Origin: Lachnospiraceae bacterium
GTDB lineage: Bacteria; Bacillota; Clostridia; Lachnospirales; Lachnospiraceae
NCBI GenBank assembly: GCA_022774705.1
Contig: JALFLM010000185.1
Location: forward strand, 1 to 35,284
Reading direction: 5' to 3'
Length of the DNA: 35,284 bases
How positions within the stretch are numbered: the stretch's first letter is position 1; each line of letters opens with the position of its first letter. The notes under the pieces were generated by a model. The model was given only the letters and a program-made list of their open reading frames with translations, ran no database searches and had not been told where the DNA came from. Positions 31,249 through 35,284 of this stretch are shown one piece after another. The position numbers and the translations under genes are program-made.

Positions 31249-32376
31249 ATGTCTGATATCATGGAATATAAATGTCCTGCCTGCGGCGGCGCCATGGAGT
31301 TTGACAGTAAAAGTCAGAAGATGAAGTGCCCGTACTGCGATTCGGAGATGTCTGTGGAAGAATTTCAGCAGATGCAGCAGGGAAAAGAGGCAGGCAAAGC
31401 AGCAGATCAGCAGGAAACTGCGGCGGGTCAGCAGGGCCCGGCGGGCGGAGGCAGCTGGGAAGCGGCAGGAGATGGACAATGGCGGGAAGGCGAAACAGAC
31501 GGCATGCGTGTGTATGCCTGCCAGTCCTGCGGCGGAGAGATTGTGGCAGAAGAAAGCACAGGCGCCATGACGTGCCCGTACTGCGGCAACCGGGTTGTCA
31601 TGAAGGGACAGTTTTCCGGAGATATGAGACCGGATTATATCATTCCGTTCAAGCTGGACAAAAAGGATGCGAAGGAAGCCTATCACAGGCATCTGCAGGG
31701 AAAAGCATTTCTGCCGGGAGTATTCAAAAGTGAGAATCATATTGATGAGATCAAAGGCGTTTATGTACCGTTCTGGCTGTTTGATGCCGATGTGCAGGCA
31801 TCCATTGATTATAAAGCAGAACGGGTTGAGGTGTGGGAATCCGGCGATACGGAATATACGCAGCATGAATATTTCGTGGCTCAGAGGGCCGGAAATATCA
31901 GTTTTCAGCGGATACCGTCTGACGGCTCCCGAAAGATGGATGATACGCTGATGGAAGCCATCGAACCGTACCGGTTTGAAGATGCGGTTCCTTTTCAGCC
32001 GGCTTATCTGGCGGGCTATGTGGCTGACCGTTACGATGTGGACATGGAAAACTGCATGCAGCGCGCAAGGGAAAGAATCTGCCAAAGTACTGAAATCTCA
32101 TTTAAGAATACCGTTGAAGGCTATCATACCGTTATACCTGCACAGAGCAATATCAACATTTTAAATGCAAGATATTCCTACGTGTTGTATCCGGTGTGGA
32201 TGCTCAATACCACATGGAATGGCGAAAAATATACATTTGCCATGAACGGGCAGACCGGTAGGATGGTGGGCGATCTTCCTGCGGATAAAGGTGCTTTCTG
32301 GAAATATGTTGCATCGAGAAGCGTGGTTTTCGGGGCAGTTCTGTATGCCCTGATGTGGCTTGTGATGTTGATATAG
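31249..32376 (+). CDS. Zinc-ribbon membrane protein (YdjG-like)
   Basis: A 375-residue protein that starts SDIMEYKCPACGGAMEF, with a second pair KCPYCDSEMSVEEF, a linker rich in Gln and Gly, and a second ribbon (YACQSCGGEIVAEES, CPYCGNRVV). The middle domain (YIIPFKLDKKDAKEAYHRHLQGKAFLPGVF, VYVPFWLFD) and the C-terminal single span (VVFGAVLYALMWLVMLI) are as in YdjG, often mislabelled as a PriA-like helicase. It probably recruits its partners to the membrane. It lies 14 bases after the SPFH gene and 13 before the TPM gene, with strong ribosome-binding sites. Confidence 0.82.
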   Translation: MSDIMEYKCPACGGAMEFDSKSQKMKCPYCDSEMSVEEFQQMQQGKEAGKAADQQETAAGQQGPAGGGSWEAAGDGQWREGETDGMRVYACQSCGGEIVAEESTGAMTCPYCGNRVVMKGQFSGDMRPDYIIPFKLDKKDAKEAYHRHLQGKAFLPGVFKSENHIDEIKGVYVPFWLFDADVQASIDYKAERVEVWESGDTEYTQHEYFVAQRAGNISFQRIPSDGSRKMDDTLMEAIEPYRFEDAVPFQPAYLAGYVADRYDVDMENCMQRARERICQSTEISFKNTVEGYHTVIPAQSNINILNARYSYVLYPVWMLNTTWNGEKYTFAMNGQTGRMVGDLPADKGAFWKYVASRSVVFGAVLYALMWLVMLI

Positions 32377-32389
32377 GAGGGAAAAACGG

Positions 32390-33259
32390 ATGAGAAAACG
32401 AATATCTGCGGCAATATTGATGCTGCTGCTTGTTTCAGTCATGTTTTTTCCCACATCAGCCATGGGCGGATCAGACTCCGGTGCGGCAGGGCTTCTGCTG
32501 GAAACAGGAGAAACAGGTGATGTACTTACGAATGCGGCCATGCAGCCGCGTCTGGTGGATGCGGCGGATATCCTCAGCGACAGTGAAGAAGCACAACTGC
32601 TTGCAAAGCTGAATGAAATCAGTGAGCGACAGCAGTGTGATGTTGTTGTGGCAGCGGTGGCAAGCCTGGAAGGAAAAACAGCTCAGGAATATGCCGATGA
32701 TTTCTATGATTACAACGGCTATGGTTTCGGGGAAAACAGAGATGGTATTATCCTGCTTATCAGTATGGAAGAACGCAGCTGGTATATCAGTACCTGCGGC
32801 TATGGCATCACTGCATTTACCGATGCCGGAATCGAATATATGGAAGATAAATTCTTATCACCCCTGAGCGACGGTGATTACATCAAAGCATTTACAACAT
32901 ATGCTGAGCTTTGCGATGATTTTATCACTCAGGCGAAAAAAGGTGAGCCTTATGATACGGGAAATCTTCCCAAAGGCAGCGTATCTCCCATCTGGATTGT
33001 GGGAGATCTGCTGATCGGATTTGTAATTGCCTTTATCCTGGGTTCAGCAAAAAAGTCAAAGCTTAAATCTGTAAGAAGGCAGAGGGCAGCGCAGGATTAT
33101 GCGGTTCCGGGCAGCATGATGCTGATGCTGCATCAGGATCATCTGGTAAACAGAACGATGACTACAAGGAAAATCGAGAGAAACAGCGGAGGCAGCGGAA
33201 GCAGCACTCATGAAAGTTCATCAGGAACGACTCACGGAGGAGCAGGCGGAAGCTTTTAG
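32390..33259 (+). CDS. TPM-domain membrane protein (YdjH/YgcG-like)
   Basis: A 289-residue protein. A signal sequence (RISAAILMLLLVSVMFFPTSAMG) is followed by a TPM domain (about 45-180): LVDAADILSDSEEAQLLAKLNEISERQQCDVVVA, YNGYGFGENRDGIILLISMEERSWYIST, GYGITAFTDAGIEYMED. One membrane span (IWIVGDLLIGFVIAFILG) is followed by a cytoplasmic tail ending in Gly/Ser repeats (GGAGGSF), typical of this group. The TPM domain is outside and its enzymatic role is not established. It is the last gene of the operon and is closed by a strong terminator. Confidence 0.87.
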   Translation: MRKRISAAILMLLLVSVMFFPTSAMGGSDSGAAGLLLETGETGDVLTNAAMQPRLVDAADILSDSEEAQLLAKLNEISERQQCDVVVAAVASLEGKTAQEYADDFYDYNGYGFGENRDGIILLISMEERSWYISTCGYGITAFTDAGIEYMEDKFLSPLSDGDYIKAFTTYAELCDDFITQAKKGEPYDTGNLPKGSVSPIWIVGDLLIGFVIAFILGSAKKSKLKSVRRQRAAQDYAVPGSMMLMLHQDHLVNRTMTTRKIERNSGGSGSSTHESSSGTTHGGAGGSF

Positions 33260-33268
33260 TATAAAAAC

Positions 33269-33317
33269 AAAACAGATTCGAAACATGCCATTCACCTCAT
33301 GTTTTGAATCTGTTTTT
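33269..33317. terminator. Bidirectional terminator between the TPM and LURP-one genes
   Basis: The arms 33269-33287 and 33298-33316 pair along 19 bases with one wobble, and are followed by T-runs on both strands. It ends the SPFH operon on the + strand and the LURP-one gene on the - strand. Confidence 0.9.
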
Positions 33318-33334
33318 CTATTCGGATCTGTTTT

Positions 33335-33805
33335 TTAATCTCTTGAACACTTCTCGGCATCAATTGCCAGCACAAACATCAGCGCATAAAGTGCATCCTG
33401 CGGATTGCTGACATCAATCACATAAGTATCTGTCATGTGGAAAAGTTCTTTGCTGATACAGGCAATGGGACGTCCGTTTCGATCAGCAATATTGTAATCC
33501 CATTCCATGAAAGTGCCGTCAATATGCCATCCGTTGTAATCAATATTGTAACGAGGCTGAAAGAAAGAAAATTCCTTGCTGATGCATCCGATATAATTGC
33601 CTCTTTCGTAAATCTCAAATCCGGGAAGGAATGTCAGTACCTTCTGAACAACCATGCCGACTTCATTGCCGCCGGCATCGTAGATTACAAGTTTATGTCC
33701 CCAGGAAAGCTTTCCCTCTACAGTGTATGCAACATTACCTGCTTCATCATAGATATCATAACTGTCGAACCAGGAGAAAAATCTCTGCTTAAATAATAAT
33801 TTCAT
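33335..33805 (-). CDS. LURP-one-related / phospholipid scramblase-like protein
   Basis: A 156-residue soluble protein, a single Tubby-like beta barrel: MKLLFKQRFFSWFDSYDIYDEAGN, VAYTVEGKLSWGHKLVIYDAGGN, EVGMVVQKVLTFLPGFEIYERG, then ISKEFSFFQPRYNIDYNGWHIDG. It matches the LURP-one-related group that includes B. subtilis YxjI; a late segment repeats the strand pattern (DYNIADRNGRPIACISKELF). Its function in bacteria is not known; some relatives bind lipids. I take ATG 33805 instead of the GTG three codons upstream. It is convergent with the SPFH operon. Confidence 0.87.
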   Translation of the reverse strand: MKLLFKQRFFSWFDSYDIYDEAGNVAYTVEGKLSWGHKLVIYDAGGNEVGMVVQKVLTFLPGFEIYERGNYIGCISKEFSFFQPRYNIDYNGWHIDGTFMEWDYNIADRNGRPIACISKELFHMTDTYVIDVSNPQDALYALMFVLAIDAEKCSRD

Positions 33806-34011
33806 ATCATTCACCGCTTTCTGTATAATTTACTATACTGTCTTGATTATGATACAGGGATTTCAGGAACGTGGAACGCGAAGAAATCCATTTATATCAT
33901 GACGTCAAATTTATTTGGCGCTGTCGTTATATTTATAATAGCAGCTTTTTAATCCCTTAACACAGAAAGGCTCTTTCTTTTTAATTTTTTAAACTTGTAT
34001 ATGTTATGATA

Positions 34012-34020
34012 CAAAAATTG
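34012..34020 (+). promoter_or_regulatory. Extended -10 promoter of the YitT-type gene
   Basis: TGTTATGAT (34012-34020) is an extended -10. The start point near 34027 places the first open-frame ATG (34023) at or before transcription start and favours the TTG at 34074 as translation start. No -35 consensus at standard spacing. Confidence 0.55.
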
Positions 34021-34073
34021 AAATGCAATGTTTCAAATATTTTGGAAAAGAAAATGTGAAGGAGGACAATGTT

Positions 34074-34937
34074 TTGGCAAAAGAAAAATACCTGTCAAAG
34101 GAAAAGCTGATTGACCTTATCTATGATGTGACAGGCAGCATTTTATATTCCATTGGAATTTATACATTTGCTACAATGGCAGATTTTGCTCCAGGTGGAC
34201 TGACTGGCGTGGCTCTGATTATGAATCATCTGTGGAATCTTCCCATTGGAATTATGACCATACTGCTGAACATTCCTTTTGTTATATGCAGTTATAAGGT
34301 GGTGGGAAAAAGATTCCTGCTGAAAACGACAAGAACTATGCTGTTGTGTACATTTTTTCTGGATATTGTTTTTCCGATGCTTCCTGTCTATACAGGATCT
34401 AAATTCATTGCAGATGTTTATTCGGGCGTTTTCCTGGGGGCAGGACTTTCTATGTTTTATATGCGTGGTTCTTCCTCAGGCGGCACAGATTTTCTTACCA
34501 TGACGGTTAAAGCTATGTATCCGCATCTGTCAATCGGGGCAGTGACTATGACGATTGATCTGGCTGTTATTCTTTTAGGATGGCCGGTATTTGGTAAAGT
34601 AGACGCTGTCCTTTATGGACTGGCGGCTACGTTTATTACCTCGTTGGTGATAGACAAGATCATGTATGGTTCAGGAGCAGGTACCCTTGCGATTATCATT
34701 ACAAATAAGGGGCAGCTTGCTGCGGAAAAAATCAGTGAGATTACAGGAAGAGGTTCCACGTGCATTCCGGCAGTGGGTACTTACACCGGTCAGAATCGGG
34801 ATGTGCTGTTGTGTGCCTGTTCCAATTCACAATCGTATGTAGTAAAAAAGGCCGTACACGGAATCGATCCGGATGCTTTTGTCATGCTGACGGAAACCAG
34901 TCAGGTATTTGGTGAAGGATTTGTGAAAGACCATTGA
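34074..34937 (+). CDS. YitT-family membrane protein (DUF161/DUF2179)
   Basis: A 287-residue protein. TTG 34074 lies eight bases after AAGGAGG (34059-34065). Five or six spans follow a polar N-terminus: SILYSIGIYTFATMADFAPGGLTGVALIMNHL, IGIMTILLNIPFVICSYKVVG, GVFLGAGLSMFYMRGSSSGGTDFL, a fifth, and then the C-terminal soluble DUF2179 domain (TLAIIITNKGQLAAEKISEIT, GRGSTCIPAVGTYTGQNRDVLLCA). The GGLTGVALI and GSSSGGTDFL motifs are typical. Transport substrate is unknown for most members. Confidence 0.88.
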   Translation: MAKEKYLSKEKLIDLIYDVTGSILYSIGIYTFATMADFAPGGLTGVALIMNHLWNLPIGIMTILLNIPFVICSYKVVGKRFLLKTTRTMLLCTFFLDIVFPMLPVYTGSKFIADVYSGVFLGAGLSMFYMRGSSSGGTDFLTMTVKAMYPHLSIGAVTMTIDLAVILLGWPVFGKVDAVLYGLAATFITSLVIDKIMYGSGAGTLAIIITNKGQLAAEKISEITGRGSTCIPAVGTYTGQNRDVLLCACSNSQSYVVKKAVHGIDPDAFVMLTETSQVFGEGFVKDH

Positions 34938-34966
34938 TATTCGGTTAATTTCAGGAGGTAAGGTAT

Positions 34967-35089
34967 ATGGACTTATATCATAAAAAAAGAAGTAAGATTT
35001 GCAGGTTTCTACCAGTTTTTACAGCGGTATTCACCAGTTTACAACTTTTTGAACAAAAAAATATCGCACAGGGACTTTCTGATGTATAA
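34967..35089 (+). CDS. Small basic protein of a probable insertion sequence
   Basis: A 40-residue protein, ATG 34967 behind CAGGAGGTAAGGTAT. It begins MDLYHKKRSKICRFLPVFTAV and is basic, with one moderately hydrophobic stretch. Its stop (35087-35089) overlaps an ATG at 35082 in another frame, which reads for 25 codons. This pile of short frames just ahead of a long open frame is typical of the left part of an insertion sequence or of a leader. I do not recognise the protein. Confidence 0.35.
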   Translation: MDLYHKKRSKICRFLPVFTAVFTSLQLFEQKNIAQGLSDV

Positions 35090-35119
35090 TAAGTTTGCGA
35101 CTATTACAAAGGAAGGTGA

Positions 35120-35284
35120 CCCTGTACGACAAACTCATTATACAACGAAAAGAACCTGATTGGTAGACTTCATCGATATTTTTTTACTTATTTTGAAACT
35201 TTTTCCGCACCTACGGCAGATACTCTGTTTTTACTGGTGCTTTCCATACTGGCTATGGAATCCGCTCATTCGATCCGTTTCCTG
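35120..35284 (+). CDS. N-terminal fragment of a probable transposase (runs off window)
   Basis: The frame is open from 35120 to the window end with no stop (55 codons): TNSLYNEKNLIGRLHRYFF, then FSAPTADTLFLLVLSILAMESAHSIRFL. Its look is that of the N-terminal part of transposases widespread in Lachnospiraceae, a recollection and not a proven match. No ATG, GTG or TTG lies in this frame before KNLIG. A strong AAGGAAGGTG (35109-35118) precedes it, so the start may be non-standard, or the frame is reached by a -1 shift from the 35082 frame. Confidence 0.4.

Noticed and set aside
31216-32085. 289-residue - strand frame
   Set aside because: It lies fully antisense to the zinc-ribbon gene, which has clear domains, and it has low-complexity arginine/leucine/phenylalanine composition.

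Overview
The window looks like chromosome from a gut-type clostridial Firmicute, most likely Lachnospiraceae. The reasons are strong AGGAGG ribosome-binding sites, TTG/GTG starts, moderate GC, paired MBOAT/DHHW surface-acylation cassettes, an AGCS symporter, a YitT-type transporter and a zinc-ribbon/SPFH/TPM operon. This family-level call is inference from gene content. No rRNA, tRNA or CRISPR array was seen.

Bases 1 to about 15,000 are a mobile element. Its left half, mostly on the + strand, is a replication and accessory module: a CHC2-type primase (cut by the window edge), small DNA-binding proteins, and a RepA_N-family plasmid initiator with three 23-bp iterons inside its own gene. It also carries a set of five small proteins or domains sharing one short C-terminal motif. 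Then come a membrane-anchored OB-fold protein, a type I holin-like toxin with a probable convergent RNA antitoxin, and a small serine resolvase behind a cluster of dyads. The right half, on the - strand, is a minimal set of phage morphogenesis genes: a scaffold-like protein, an XRE regulator, a Com-like zinc finger, a 1169-residue tape measure protein, a tail-assembly-chaperone-like protein and a small terminase subunit. Large terminase, portal, capsid, lysis and integrase genes are absent from the window. Intact reading frames, a consensus promoter and hairpin-terminators in front of the two structural genes make this more like a maintained phage satellite or phage-plasmid hybrid than simple decay.

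Bases about 15,100 to 18,900 hold two GT4 glycosyltransferases around a VTT/TVP38 membrane protein (probable glycolipid synthesis) and an O6-alkylguanine DNA alkyltransferase. Bases 19,150 to 27,070 hold two convergent cell-surface O-acylation cassettes that meet at trxA. The + cassette is SGNH hydrolase, DUF4358-like protein, MBOAT and DHHW protein. The - cassette is lipoprotein, MBOAT and DHHW protein. In each, the MBOAT would move acyl groups across the membrane and the DHHW/SGNH proteins would place them on a glycan.

Bases 27,100 to 35,284 hold a sodium:amino-acid symporter, a metallophosphoesterase, and a three-gene operon (SPFH with zinc ribbons, zinc-ribbon membrane protein, TPM-domain protein) like Bacillus ydjI/ydjG/ydjH but without pspA. 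A LURP-one-related protein and a YitT-family membrane protein follow. The last bases open an apparent insertion-sequence reading frame that runs off the window.
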